From JAVDCA01 sp963819385 (GTDB taxonomy: Bacteria > Pseudomonadota > Alphaproteobacteria > Rhizobiales > Xanthobacteraceae): 64,000 bases of DNA. Under the pieces are notes generated by a model that saw only the letters and a program-made list of their open reading frames with translations, did not search any database and was not told where the DNA came from. Positions 44,063-53,192 of the stretch are shown here, in pieces. Positions within the stretch are counted from its first letter, which is position 1. Every line of letters starts with the position of its first letter. The stretch lies in assembly GCA_963819385.1 (NCBI GenBank), contig CAWFVV010000003.1, positions 496,001 through 560,000 of the forward strand, written 5' to 3'. A program made the translations under genes and the position numbers.

Positions 44063-44780
44063 GGCGGATCACGCGCTCGTTGGCTTGCGGCCGGCGCCAG
44101 ATCACCCAATGCCGCGCGCGCTCGCGGAAGCCCCATTGCGCGTAAAGCTGCGCCGCGCGATTGTCGGGAAACACGTGCAGGAATGCGGTTTCGCCGCGTC
44201 CGCGCGCGCGTTCGACGAGCGCGCCGGTGAGAACGCGTCCGAGCCCCCGCCCGCGCATCGCCGGATCGACGCAGATCGCGCTCACCTCGACATGGCCGGG
44301 CAGGCGGAAGCGCTCTCCCGCCATGGCGACGAGGCGATGCCTTTCGTCCCGCACGCCGATGTAGTCGCCGAGCAGCACGGTGCGCGGACCCAATGGGCCG
44401 GGCTTGGTGATCTCGGCAAGTGCGAGCATCTCGGCGGTGTCGTCCCGCGTCAGCGGCGCGATCGACAGGCCCGTGAGCGCGGTCCGGCCCGGGCGCACGT
44501 CGTCGGCAACCATCTGAATGATCGGCCGCGCGCTCGGCGTTTCCCAGCCGGCGGGCGTCGGCTCCTCGGCCGGGCGAAACAGGCGCGCCTCGACGCCGGC
44601 CGCGAGACCCTCGGCAAGATCCGCATAGGCGCGCGCGGTCGGTTCGGCCACCGCCGAGAACGGCGCGATGTCGCGCGGATAGTGCCGCGCGAGCCCGCTC
44701 CCTTGCGCGAGCGAGGCATGCGCGCTCGTCAGCGCGGACCAGACGACGTTATCGAGCGGGTGACAATCATCGTGTCTCAT
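44046..44780 (-). CDS. GNAT-family N-acetyltransferase with long N-terminal region
   Basis: 244 aa from ATG at 44780 (MRHDDCHPLDNVVWSALTSA). The C-terminal FR47-like acetyltransferase domain shows VSAICVDPAMRGRGLGRVLT (acetyl-CoA-binding R-x-x-G-x-G), FLHVFPDNRAAQLYAQWGFR and RHWVIWRRP. The N-terminal 120 residues resemble a GNAT-like half domain. This pattern is known as COG3393-type predicted acetyltransferase. Its end overlaps hemH. An upstream in-frame ATG at 44945 would overlap the ada-like gene on the other strand. Confidence 0.82.
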   Translation of the reverse strand: MRHDDCHPLDNVVWSALTSAHASLAQGSGLARHYPRDIAPFSAVAEPTARAYADLAEGLAAGVEARLFRPAEEPTPAGWETPSARPIIQMVADDVRPGRTALTGLSIAPLTRDDTAEMLALAEITKPGPLGPRTVLLGDYIGVRDERHRLVAMAGERFRLPGHVEVSAICVDPAMRGRGLGRVLTGALVERARGRGETAFLHVFPDNRAAQLYAQWGFRERARHWVIWRRPQANERVIRLTPSP

Positions 44781-44892
44781 GGCTATGTCGCGTCCATGCG
44801 CAGCCGTGTTGCCGACGTCGTGATACGCGCAAGGGGCGCCGTCCGCTCGCCGGATTTCGGACTTCGTCCCCGGGACGCGCCGGCGCGCCACG

Positions 44893-45492
44893 ATGCCGCC
44901 GATGCCCGATCGCCGCGAATGCGAGCGCGCCCGCGTCGGGCGCAATCCGGCCTATGACGGGCGCTTCGTCTCCGGGGTGCGCACCACCGGCGTCTACTGC
45001 CGTCCGGTCTGTCCGGTCCGTCCGGCGCGCGCCGAGAACGTCCGTTTCTTCGCCAGCGCGGCGGCGGCGGAGGCCGCCGGCTTCCGGCCGTGCCTGCGCT
45101 GCCGGCCCGAGACCGCGCCGTTCAGCGCCGCCTGGAAGGGAAGCCGTGCGATCGTCGATCGCGCCGTCCGGCTGATCGTGCGCGATGGCGCGCTCGATGG
45201 CGCGAGCGCTTCGGTCGACCGTCTCGCGGCGCGCGTCGGCGTCGGCGCGCGGCACCTGGCGCGGCTGTTCGCGCGACATCTCGACGCTAGCCCGATCCAG
45301 GTGGCGAGGACCGCGCGGGTGCAGCGCGCCAAGCGTCTGCTCGACGCCACGGACGTGCCGATGACGGAGGTCGCGCTCCGGGCCGGGTTTCGCAGCCTGC
45401 GGCGCTTCAATGCGGTCTTTGCCGAGGTCTATCGCGCTGCACCGAGCGAGATCAGGCGCCGGTCGCGGTCGATGCGCGGCATGCGGGTTTGA
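44893..45492 (+). CDS. Short Ada-like regulator: metal-binding domain plus AraC HTH
   Basis: 199 aa (or 196 from 44902). The N-terminal Ada zinc domain carries C36, C40, C67 and C70 in TTGVYCRPVCPVRPARAENV and FRPCLRCRPE. One of these accepts methyl from phosphotriesters in Ada. An AraC-type HTH domain follows (SVDRLAARVGVGARHLARLF; MTEVALRAGFRSLRRFNAVF). The O6-methylguanine methyltransferase and AlkA domains of larger homologues are absent. It resembles AdaA of Gram-positives, and probably senses DNA methylation. Divergent to the GNAT gene, with 112 bp between starts. Confidence 0.88.
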   Translation: MPPMPDRRECERARVGRNPAYDGRFVSGVRTTGVYCRPVCPVRPARAENVRFFASAAAAEAAGFRPCLRCRPETAPFSAAWKGSRAIVDRAVRLIVRDGALDGASASVDRLAARVGVGARHLARLFARHLDASPIQVARTARVQRAKRLLDATDVPMTEVALRAGFRSLRRFNAVFAEVYRAAPSEIRRRSRSMRGMRV

Positions 45493-45578
45493 ACCAAACG
45501 GGCCCTCGGACCGACCAATGTTGATGCCGTAGCCGCTTGCCGGCCACGTGCGCGCCATCCACAATGCCGCTGCCCTGG

Positions 45579-45620
45579 GGCATGATCCCGAAAAGTGGTT
45601 TTCGCAAAGGATCACGCTCA
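45579..45620. repeat. Short palindrome GCATGATC type, family E copy 2
   Basis: GGGCATGATCCCGAAAAGTG, then GTTTTCGCAAAGGATCACGC. The arms are GCATGATCC/GGATCACGC with an inner GAAAA/TTTTC pair. It lies 30 bp before the SPFH gene. Confidence 0.6.
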
Positions 45621-45650
45621 AGCAAGAGGCTCGCGGCCAAGGGGAGTTTT

Positions 45651-46631
45651 ATGCTCGACGGGTTCAGCATCTTCACCGTCATCATCGTGCTGCTCGCGGT
45701 GCTCACGCTTTACCTCGGCGTGAAGACGGTGCCGCAGGGCTACAATTGGACGGTCGAGCGGTTCGGCCGCTACACCAAGATCCTGATGCCCGGCCTCAAC
45801 CTGATCGTGCCGTTCGTCGATCAGATCGGCCGCAAGATGAACGTCATGGAGCAGGTGATCGACATCCCGCGGCAGGACGTCATCTCGAAGGACAATGCTT
45901 CGGTCACTGTCGACGGGCTGGCGTTCTTCCAGGTCTTCGACGCCGCCAAGGCGAGCTACGAGGTGGCCTTTCTCGATCAGGCGATCGTCAAGCTCGCGAT
46001 CACCAATATTCGCTCCGTCATGGGCTCGATGGATCTCGACCAGATGCTGTCGCACCGCGACGAGATCAACGAGCGGCTGCTGCGCGTGGTCGACGCCGCA
46101 GTCTCGCCGTGGGGCGTCAAGGTCAACCGCATCGAGATCAAGGACATCGTGCCGCCCGCCGACCTGGTGCAGGCGATGGGGCGGCAGATGAAGGCGGAAC
46201 GCGAGAAGCGCGCCGAGATTCTCACCGCCGAAGGGCAGCGCCAGTCGGCGATCCTGCGCGCCGAAGGCGCCAAGCAGTCGCAGATCCTCGAGGCGGAAGG
46301 CCGCCGCGAGGCCGCCTTCCGCGACGCCGAGGCGCGCGAGCGGCTCGCGCAAGCCGAGGCGAAGGCGACCGAGATGGTGAGCCAGGCGATCGCGCGCGGC
46401 GATACCGCGGCGCTCAACTATTTCGTCGCGCAGCAGTACCTCAAGGCCTTCACCGAGCTCGCGCACTCGCCGAACCAGAAGGTGCTGATGCTCCCGATCG
46501 AGGCGACCGCGGTGCTGGGCTCGCTCGCCGGCATCGGCGAGATCGCCAAAGCCACCTTCGGCGCGCCGTCCGCACCGCCGTCGGGCGGCCGCCCGGTGCC
46601 GCCGACCGTGCCGAGCACGCGCCCGGCGTGA
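45651..46631 (+). CDS. SPFH/band-7 (stomatin-like) membrane protein
   Basis: 326 aa. A single N-terminal membrane helix (IFTVIIVLLAVLTLYLGVKT) is followed by the band-7 domain: VPQGYNWTVERFGRYTKILM, RKMNVMEQVIDIPRQDVISK, DNASVTVDGLAFFQVFD and VNRIEIKDIVPPADLVQAMG. A long coiled coil follows (AEREKRAEILTAEGQRQSAI). It is the QmcA-like type that forms membrane rings and pairs with an NfeD protein. The gene for such a protein starts 17 bp downstream. The ATG at 45651 is preceded by AAGGGGAGTTTT. Confidence 0.93.
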   Translation: MLDGFSIFTVIIVLLAVLTLYLGVKTVPQGYNWTVERFGRYTKILMPGLNLIVPFVDQIGRKMNVMEQVIDIPRQDVISKDNASVTVDGLAFFQVFDAAKASYEVAFLDQAIVKLAITNIRSVMGSMDLDQMLSHRDEINERLLRVVDAAVSPWGVKVNRIEIKDIVPPADLVQAMGRQMKAEREKRAEILTAEGQRQSAILRAEGAKQSQILEAEGRREAAFRDAEARERLAQAEAKATEMVSQAIARGDTAALNYFVAQQYLKAFTELAHSPNQKVLMLPIEATAVLGSLAGIGEIAKATFGAPSAPPSGGRPVPPTVPSTRPA

Positions 46632-46648
46632 TCGACAGTAGGGAAACT

Positions 46649-47095
46649 ATGATGGTATCGCTCGCGCTGACGCTCGGCTTCTGGGACTGGTTCATCCTCG
46701 CCGCCGTGCTGTTGCTGCTCGAGGTGATGGCGCCCGGCACGTTCATGCTGTGGCTCGGGCTCGCGGCCTTCCTGGTCGGGCTGATCTCGTTCTTCGTCGA
46801 CTGGAGCTGGCAGTATCAGTTCGTCGCCTTCGCGGTCTTCGCGATTGCCGCGATCCCGTTGTGGCGCCGCGTCGGCGCGCGCGCCAGCGCTCCGACCGAT
46901 CAGCCGTTCCTCAATCGCCGCGCCGACGCCTTCATCGGCCGCGTGTTCACGCTGGAGAAGCCGATCGTCGACGGCAACGGCACGATCGGCATCGGCGACA
47001 CGGTGTGGCGCATCAACGGCCCCGATTGCCCGGCCGGCAGCCGCGTCAAGGTCGCCGCCGTCGACGGCGGAACGCTGCGGGTGGAGATCGCCTGA
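46649..47095 (+). CDS. NfeD-family membrane protein
   Basis: 148 aa. Two or three N-terminal helices (DWFILAAVLLLLEVMAPGTF, MLWLGLAAFLVGLISFFVDW, YQFVAFAVFAIAAIPLW) are followed by an OB-fold domain (NRRADAFIGRVFTLEKPIVD, GNGTIGIGDTVWRINGPDCP). This is the short NfeD type that partners SPFH proteins. ATG at 46649 or 46652 (two successive ATGs); GGGAAACT precedes. It forms an operon with the SPFH gene. Confidence 0.92.
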   Translation: MMVSLALTLGFWDWFILAAVLLLLEVMAPGTFMLWLGLAAFLVGLISFFVDWSWQYQFVAFAVFAIAAIPLWRRVGARASAPTDQPFLNRRADAFIGRVFTLEKPIVDGNGTIGIGDTVWRINGPDCPAGSRVKVAAVDGGTLRVEIA

Positions 47096-47116
47096 GAACA
47101 TTGCAAAGCACTCGGC

Positions 47117-47231
47117 GTCATTGCCCGCGAAAGCGGGCAATCCAGTAACCACGAACAGGAGATTGGGCCGCTGATAGCGCCCCATCGATAAGCTGCGGCG
47201 TACTGGATCGTCCGCGTGCGCGGACGATGAC
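47117..47231. repeat. Palindromic repeat, family H
   Basis: GTCATTGCCCGCGAAAGCGG, GCAATCCAGTA on the left, and GTACTGGATCGTCCGCGTGC, GCGGACGATGAC on the right. The ends pair, and each arm has its own small hairpin. It sits between convergent genes. Confidence 0.8.
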
Positions 47232-47251
47232 GGCGGAGAATGTGGGAAGGC

Positions 47252-48241
47252 TCAGGCCACGCCCGCCCGCAGCAGATCGTGCAAATGCACGATGCCGACC
47301 ACGCGGCCGTCGTCGGCCACGAACAGCGCCGTGATCTTCGCCGAGTTGACGATCTCGATCGCCTCGCTGGCGAGCTGATCGGGCCGCACCGTGATCGGCG
47401 ACCTGGTCATCACGGTATCGACCTTGGCGTCGAGCAGGTCCGGCCGCATGTGGCGGCGCAGGTCGCCGTCCGTGATGATGCCGAGGAGCTGGTCTGTGTC
47501 GCGCACGATGCCGACGCAGCCGAAACCCTTCGCCGACATCTGGACCAGCGCCTCCGACATCGGCGTGCCGAGCCGGACCAGCGGGACGGCGCTGCCCTGA
47601 TGCATCATGTCGCGCACGAACTTGAGCGCGGCGCCGAGCCGTCCGCCCGGATGCAGGTTGCGGAAATCGACCGCCGTGAAGCCGCGGCTTTCCAGGAGTG
47701 CGATCGCGATCGCGTCGCCGAGCGCGAGCTGCATCAGCGCCGACGTCGTCGGCGCGAGATTGTGCGGGCACGCCTCGCGCGCGGTCGGCAGCGCCAGCAC
47801 CACGTCGGCCGCCTGGCCCAGCGTGCTCGCGGCCTCCGCCGTCACGGCGATCAGGCCGATGCGGAAGCGGCGCGAGTAGTCGATCAGGTTCTTCAGCTCG
47901 GCGGTCTCGCCCGACCAGGACAGCGCCATGATGACGTCGTCGGGCGTCACCATGCCGAGGTCGCCGTGGCTCGCCTCGGCCGGATGGACGAAGAAGGCTG
48001 GCGTGCCGGTCGACGCCAGCGTCGCCGCGATCTTGCGGCCGACATGGCCGGATTTGCCCATGCCGGTGACGATCACGCGCCCGCGCCCGGCGCGGATCAA
48101 TTCGACGGCGGCCGCGAAGGGCTGGCCGAGGCCGTTCTGCATGGCGCTCGCGAGCGCCGCGATACCGCCGGAACCGGCCTCGAGCGTCCGCAGCGCCGAA
48201 TTGATCAGGAACCGCTTCGATTTGCTTGAACTCGCTTCCAC
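47252..48241 (-). CDS. kdsD: Arabinose-5-phosphate isomerase, KdsD/KpsF/GutQ type
   Basis: 329 aa with an SIS domain (VIVTGMGKSGHVGRKIAATL, FFVHPAEASHGDLGMVTPDD, ALSWSGETAELKNLIDYSRR) and a CBS pair at the C-terminus (GFGCVGIVRDTDQLLGIITD; ALFVADDGRVVGIVHLHDLL). It interconverts ribulose 5-phosphate and arabinose 5-phosphate, the first step to Kdo for lipopolysaccharide. I chose the GTG at 48241 (after GAGGGGTCCT), which places the protein start before EASSSKSKRFLINSAL; the open frame reaches an ATG at 48295. A divergent outer-membrane gene starts 130 bp away. Confidence 0.9.
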   Translation of the reverse strand: MEASSSKSKRFLINSALRTLEAGSGGIAALASAMQNGLGQPFAAAVELIRAGRGRVIVTGMGKSGHVGRKIAATLASTGTPAFFVHPAEASHGDLGMVTPDDVIMALSWSGETAELKNLIDYSRRFRIGLIAVTAEAASTLGQAADVVLALPTAREACPHNLAPTTSALMQLALGDAIAIALLESRGFTAVDFRNLHPGGRLGAALKFVRDMMHQGSAVPLVRLGTPMSEALVQMSAKGFGCVGIVRDTDQLLGIITDGDLRRHMRPDLLDAKVDTVMTRSPITVRPDQLASEAIEIVNSAKITALFVADDGRVVGIVHLHDLLRAGVA

Positions 48242-48337
48242 AGGACCCCTCGACCATGACGGCCAGCCGATGCGGCTCGGCTGCCCAGATAGCATGAACG
48301 GAGCGGCACGGCGACCGTGCGGGCGAGCCGTAACCCC

Positions 48338-48371
48338 CCGTTAACCATACCCATTTTATCTCCGTTAACCA
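48338..48371 (+). promoter_or_regulatory. Two CCGTTAACCA direct repeats before the outer-membrane gene
   Basis: CCGTTAACCA occurs at 48338-48347 and 48362-48371, 24 bp apart; the second abuts the annotated ATG. TTAAC elements are CtrA-type half sites in alphaproteobacteria, but the spacing is not the canonical N7. Binding is speculative. Confidence 0.35.
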
Positions 48372-50126
48372 ATGCGTACCGATCGGCCGGGCCCGAGGAC
48401 ATCAGCCGTGCCGCGCCTTTGTCTTGCGCTGACTGCTGCGGCGTCGGGCGTGGTCCTGGGCGTGGCCGCGCTCGCACCCGCGTGCGCGCAGACGGCTGCC
48501 AACCAGGCGGTCGCCGACGACGGCGACCTCTTTCGTCTGCCGGCTGCGACGACCGTGTTCACGCCGCGCAAGCTCGACAAGCAGGAGCTGCGCGGGCGCG
48601 GCCGCTTCCGTCCCGCGCCCAAGCCGGGCCAGCAGGGCGGCGGCGCTCCGGCGACGTTCGGTCCGGTTCAGGTCTACGGCAATCCACCCGCCTTCGGCGC
48701 CGGTGCGACCGGGTTCGATTCCACCAGCTCACAGCGCCGCAAAGCGCGCGCCGCCATCAAGCAGAAGCCCGGCGTTACGCTGCCGTTGCGGCCGCCGCCC
48801 GGCGTCGTGCCCGATCCGGTGCCCGCGACCGTGTCGACGCGGCCGTCGGCTCAGGACAACCGCCGCGGCGCATCGGCGTCCGAGGTGGTGCCGGTGCAGA
48901 CGCTCGTGCCGACCATCCAGACGCCGACCAAGCGCAAGACGACCGTCGATCAGGATCCGTTCGCGCCGACCGGTATCCGCGCCGGTTCCTTCACGTTCTT
49001 TCCCGCCGTCGAGCTGACCGGGGGCCTCGACACCAATCCGGCGCACGTGCCGGGCGGCAAGGACTCGTTCCTGTTCACGGTCGCGCCCGAGCTGCTGGTG
49101 CGCTCCGACTGGGAGCGGCACGCGCTCAACGCCGACATCAAGGGCAGCTACCTCGCCTATTCGCAGACGTTCGGCACCAACGACGACGGCTCGCCCTCCG
49201 GCGTCCCCAATTCGCTCGACCGCCCGACCCTCGACTCCCGTGTCGACGGCCGTATCGACGTGACAAGCCGCAGCCACTTCGACATGGAAGGGCGCCTGCT
49301 CATCGGCACCGACAACCCGGGCAGCCCCAACATCCAGGCCGGGCTCGCGCGCCTGCCGATCGTGACGACGGTCGGCACCACGCTCGGCTACACCCAGGCC
49401 TTCAACCGCTTCGAGCTCACCGCCAAGGGCACGTTCGATCGCAGCGTGTGGCAGGCTTCGACCCTGACCGATGGCACGACCTCGGGCAACGATGATCGCA
49501 ACTTCGATCAGTACGGCGGCGCGCTGCGCGTGGGCTATGAGCTCAAGCCCGGGCTCAAGCCGTTCGCCGAGGTCGGCGCCGACGCCCGCGTGCACGACCT
49601 CACCTTCGACCGCAACGGCGAGCAGCGCGATTCCGACGGCGTCTACGCCAAGGTCGGCACCACCTTCGAGTTCACCCGCAAGCTCACCGGCGAGGTCTCG
49701 GTCGGCTACCTCACCCGCGACTACAAGGACCCGGGGCTCAACAATATCGGCGGCCTGACGACCGATGCGTCGCTCATCTTCGCCGCGACGCCGCTCACCA
49801 CGTTCACGGCGACCGCGAAGTCGACCGTCAACGAGGTGATCCTGCCGGGCGTATCGGGCGATTTCTCGCGCGATTTCGCGCTGCAGATCGACCATTCGCT
49901 CCGCCGCTGGCTGATCGCCACCGCGCAGATCGGCTACGGCACCGACGAGTATGTCGGCCTCGATAGGTTCGATCATCGCTGGTTCGCGTCGTTCCAGCTG
50001 CTCTACAAGCTCAGCCGCGACGTGCAGCTCAAGGCGCAGATCCGCCGCGACTGGATCGCGTCCTCGGTGCCCGGCATCGATTACACCGCCGATCAGTTCC
50101 TGGTCGGCGTGCGGCTGCAGCGCTGA
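48372..50126 (+). CDS. Outer-membrane beta-barrel protein (BBP2-like)
   Basis: 584 aa. A signal peptide (RLCLALTAAASGVVLGVAAL, cut near ACAQ) is followed by a Pro/Ala-rich region to about residue 190. The C-terminal barrel shows alternating amphipathic strands, for example FTFFPAVELTGGLDTNPAHV, DASLIFAATPLTTFTATAKS and HRWFASFQLLYKLSRDVQLK. It ends in FLVGVRLQR. This resembles the outer-membrane beta-barrel family found with exopolysaccharide loci. Close to kdsD and galU, it may act in surface polysaccharide export or assembly; this is inference. The ribosome-binding site is not obvious, and a GTG at 48408 is an alternative start. Confidence 0.78.
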   Translation: MRTDRPGPRTSAVPRLCLALTAAASGVVLGVAALAPACAQTAANQAVADDGDLFRLPAATTVFTPRKLDKQELRGRGRFRPAPKPGQQGGGAPATFGPVQVYGNPPAFGAGATGFDSTSSQRRKARAAIKQKPGVTLPLRPPPGVVPDPVPATVSTRPSAQDNRRGASASEVVPVQTLVPTIQTPTKRKTTVDQDPFAPTGIRAGSFTFFPAVELTGGLDTNPAHVPGGKDSFLFTVAPELLVRSDWERHALNADIKGSYLAYSQTFGTNDDGSPSGVPNSLDRPTLDSRVDGRIDVTSRSHFDMEGRLLIGTDNPGSPNIQAGLARLPIVTTVGTTLGYTQAFNRFELTAKGTFDRSVWQASTLTDGTTSGNDDRNFDQYGGALRVGYELKPGLKPFAEVGADARVHDLTFDRNGEQRDSDGVYAKVGTTFEFTRKLTGEVSVGYLTRDYKDPGLNNIGGLTTDASLIFAATPLTTFTATAKSTVNEVILPGVSGDFSRDFALQIDHSLRRWLIATAQIGYGTDEYVGLDRFDHRWFASFQLLYKLSRDVQLKAQIRRDWIASSVPGIDYTADQFLVGVRLQR

Positions 50127-50217
50127 GCGCGTCATTCCGGCCAAAGAACACGTTGGAACTTTTTACGCCGGCTCGCGTCATCTGGAGGGGTAGAAGGCCC
50201 CCAGGGAGACCCGGGCG

Positions 50218-50529
50218 ATGTATTTGTCCAATGAAAGTCTGCTGACGATTCTGATCGTCGGCTTGGTCGCCGGCTGGCTTGCCGGCCAGATCATGCGCGG
50301 CTACGCATTCGGGCTGATCGGCGACATTGTCGTCGGCATCCTCGGCGCCTTCATCGGGCAATGGCTGCTGCCACGGCTCGGCATCCATCTCGGCGTCGGC
50401 TTGATCGCCGCGATCATCAACGCGACCATCGGCGCCGTGGTGCTCCTGCTCATCCTCAGGCTGGTGCGCGGCGGGTCGTGGGGCTGGGGCTCCCGATGGG
50501 GCGGCCGCGGCTGGGGCCGGCGCTGGTAA
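50218..50529 (+). CDS. GlsB/YeaQ/YmgE-family stress-response membrane protein
   Basis: 103 aa. Three helices carry the transglycosylase-associated-protein pattern: LLTILIVGLVAGWLAGQIMR, GLIGDIVVGILGAFIGQWLL and LIAAIINATIGAVVLLLILR. A Gly/Trp/Arg-rich tail follows (GGSWGWGSRWGGRGWGRRW). It is an inner-membrane protein of unknown biochemical role, often induced by acid or envelope stress. CCCAGGGAGACCC precedes the ATG. Confidence 0.9.
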   Translation: MYLSNESLLTILIVGLVAGWLAGQIMRGYAFGLIGDIVVGILGAFIGQWLLPRLGIHLGVGLIAAIINATIGAVVLLLILRLVRGGSWGWGSRWGGRGWGRRW

Positions 50530-50559
50530 GGCGCGATCCCGGCGCCACATTCGGCTCGG

Positions 50560-51438
50560 TCAGCCCAAGATCCGCTTGAGCTCTTCCCGGAACGCCGGCG
50601 CGATGTCCTGGCGCGCCAGCGCGTAGGCGACGTTGGCGGCGAGGAATCCGACTTTCGAGCCGCAGTCGAAGCTCGCGCCCTCGAACTTGAGGCCGAGGAA
50701 CGGCTGCTGCTGCGCGAGACGGATCATCGCGTCGGTGAGCTGGATCTCGCCGCCGGCGCCGCGCGGCTGGTTTTCCAGAATGGCGAAGATCTGCGGCTGC
50801 AGGATGTAGCGGCCCGTGATGATGAGGTTGGACGGCGCTTCCTCGCGCTTCGGCTTCTCGACCATCTCGGTGACCTTGAACGCCTTGCCGACCGGCGCGC
50901 CGACGCCGACGACGCCGTACATGTGGACGCGCTCGTGCGGCACTTCCTCGACCGCGATCATGTTGGCGGCGCCGCCGCCGTTCTCGCGATAGACGTCCAT
51001 CATCTGTGCCAGGCAGCCGCGGCTGTGCTGCACCAGCACGTCGGGCAGCAGCAGCGCGAACGGCTCGTCGCCGACCAGCTCGCGCGCGCACCACACCGCA
51101 TGGCCGAGGCCGAGCGGCGATTGCTGGCGCGTGAAGCTCGCCTGTCCGGCGCCCGGCAGGTCATGCTCGAGCATCGCGAGCTCGTTGCGCTTCTGGCGTT
51201 CCTGCAGCGTGACCTCGAGCTCGAACTGGCGGTCGAAGTGATCCTCGATCACGCCCTTGTTGCGGCCGGTGACGAAGATGAAGTGCTCGATCCCGGCCTC
51301 GCGCGCCTCGTCGACCACGTGCTGGATCAGCGGCCGGTCGACCACCGGCAGCATCTCCTTGGGCATCGCCTTGGTGGCGGGGAGAAAACGGGTGCCGAGG
51401 CCGGCAACCGGGAAGATCGCTTTGCGGATGGGCTTCAT
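50560..51438 (-). CDS. galU: UTP-glucose-1-phosphate uridylyltransferase
   Basis: 292 aa. Makes UDP-glucose for surface polysaccharides. The nucleotide-binding opening is KAIFPVAGLGTRFLPATKAM, then PKEMLPVVDRPLIQHVVDEA, EHFIFVTGRNKGVIEDHFD, LGHAVWCARELVGDEPFALL and GEIQLTDAMIRLAQQQPFL. Start ATG at 51438 (MKPIRKAIFP); an in-frame stretch to 51651 is not coding. It is convergent with the GlsB-like gene and divergent to the transglycosylase gene 240 bp away. Confidence 0.95.
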   Translation of the reverse strand: MKPIRKAIFPVAGLGTRFLPATKAMPKEMLPVVDRPLIQHVVDEAREAGIEHFIFVTGRNKGVIEDHFDRQFELEVTLQERQKRNELAMLEHDLPGAGQASFTRQQSPLGLGHAVWCARELVGDEPFALLLPDVLVQHSRGCLAQMMDVYRENGGGAANMIAVEEVPHERVHMYGVVGVGAPVGKAFKVTEMVEKPKREEAPSNLIITGRYILQPQIFAILENQPRGAGGEIQLTDAMIRLAQQQPFLGLKFEGASFDCGSKVGFLAANVAYALARQDIAPAFREELKRILG

Positions 51439-51677
51439 GGGCGCTGGACGGGGTGTGAAGGGCGGGGTTGCTTCCGGCAGGAGGCGGGACAAAAAGGGGA
51501 GAATCGAAGGCGGGTGTACCATAGGTCCCGGCTTGAGGTCCGGCTGGCCCCTGGTAAACGAACGGGGCCCGGGTCGGTTCGCACCGCTCCGGGCGGATGT
51601 TAAACATACGGAAACCACATCTGGGCCCCTAATGGCGGCGGGGCGCCGCAACGGGCACCGGATCGCGGAAGCACGAT

Positions 51678-53070
51678 ATGACGGGTGGAAGGCGGATCCT
51701 GCGGGTCGCGGCGGCGGCCGGGCTGATGCTCGTGCCGTTGATCGGGCACGCCGGCGCGCAGACGCAAGGCGGATCGTCCGGGATTTCCGACCTGTTCACC
51801 GGCAGCATCGGCGGGTTCCACCTGTTCGGCAACCCGGCGCCGACCGCGCCGCCGAGCAAGGACGACTGGAGCGGCCAGTCGGGCGCGTCCGGCCATCCGC
51901 TCATGCAGGCCGATGCGATCCGCACCGCGGCCGCGAACTTCCCGAATTGCCTCGCGGGCTACTGGCCCGACGCCGCGCGCCGCGGCGTGACGCGCGAAAC
52001 CTTCGAGCGCGCGACCGCCGGGCTCACGCCCGATCTCAAGATCATGGACCTGATGGACGCCCAGCCCGAGTTCACCAAGGCGATCTGGGACTATCTCGAC
52101 ATGCTGGTGAGCGACGCGCGCATCAAGCGCGGGCGCGAGATCCTCGCGGCTTACAAGCCGACCTTCGATGCGGTCGAGCGCGCCTACGGCGTCGACCGCC
52201 ACGTCGTCGCGGCGATCTGGGGCATCGAGTTCGAACTACTCGACCGACATCGGCGAGCGCTCGGTGCTGCGCTCGACGGCGACGCTCGCCTGCGTCGGCC
52301 GCCGGCAGAACTATTTCAAGGACGAGTTCCTGTCGACGCTGGAGATCCTCAACCGCGGCGACCTCACGCCGGACGAGCTCAAGGGCTCATGGGCCGGCGC
52401 CTTCGGGCCGACCCAGTTCATGCCGACCGCGTTCAAGCGCTACGCGGTCGATTTCGACGGCGACGGGCGGCGCGACGTGGTCACCTCGATTCCCGATCTC
52501 GTCGCCTCGACCGCCAACAACCTCAAGCTCGACGGCTGGAAGGCGGGCGAGAGCTGGGGCTACGAGGTCGTGCTGCCGCAAGGCTTCGATTACCAGCAGG
52601 CCGATGGGCGGTGGATGCCGGTGCACGACTGGCAGCGCCGCGGCGTCGCGCGCGTCGGCGGCAAGGCGTTTCCGCGCGGCGGCGACAAGGCGTTCCTGCT
52701 GCTGCCCGCGGGCGCGCGCGGGCCGGCGTTCCTGATGCTCACCAATTTCCGCGTCATCATGCGCTACAATCCGGCCGAGGCCTACGCGCTCGCGATCGGC
52801 CATCTTGCCGACCGGCTGCGCGGCGATCCGCCGTTCGTGCAGGCATGGCCGCGCGACGAGCGCGTGCTGACCAGCGCCGAGCGCTACGAGCTGCAGCAGC
52901 TCCTCGTCGCGCACGGCTTTGACATCGGCGGCGCGCCGGATGGCCGCATCGATGCGCACACCCGCAAGGCGATCAAGAGCTACCAACTCTCCGCCGGCCT
53001 CGTGCCGGACGGGTTCGCCACCGCCGCGATGCTCGATCAGCTGCGCGCCGGCGGCTACGCCCAGCGCTAG
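51678..53070 (+). CDS. Lytic murein transglycosylase, MltB type, with peptidoglycan-binding domain (frameshift near 52230)
   Basis: About 463 aa after repair. Signal peptide RRILRVAAAAGLMLVPLIGH, cut after AGAQ. The catalytic Glu184 is in AAIWGIE; the frame breaks immediately after it. Deleting one T in gagttcgaactac (about 52230) gives WGIESNYSTDIGERSVLRST, the usual family sequence. The rest includes KDEFLSTLEILNRGDLTPDE, GSWAGAFGPTQFMPTAFKRY and DFDGDGRRDVVTSIPDLVAS. A PG_binding_1 domain (AHGFDIGGAPDGRIDAHTRK) ends the protein. It cleaves glycan strands in the periplasm. Confidence 0.9.
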
Positions 53071-53192
53071 GTACGCGCGCTAACCATTCCGCGACCTTCT
53101 TCCCGCTCCTGCGCTTGCCATGGTATTAACCCAATGAGCGCGTAGCGCTATGTCGGCCGGACCTGACCGGCTCCGCAACATATTGTTCTGTC

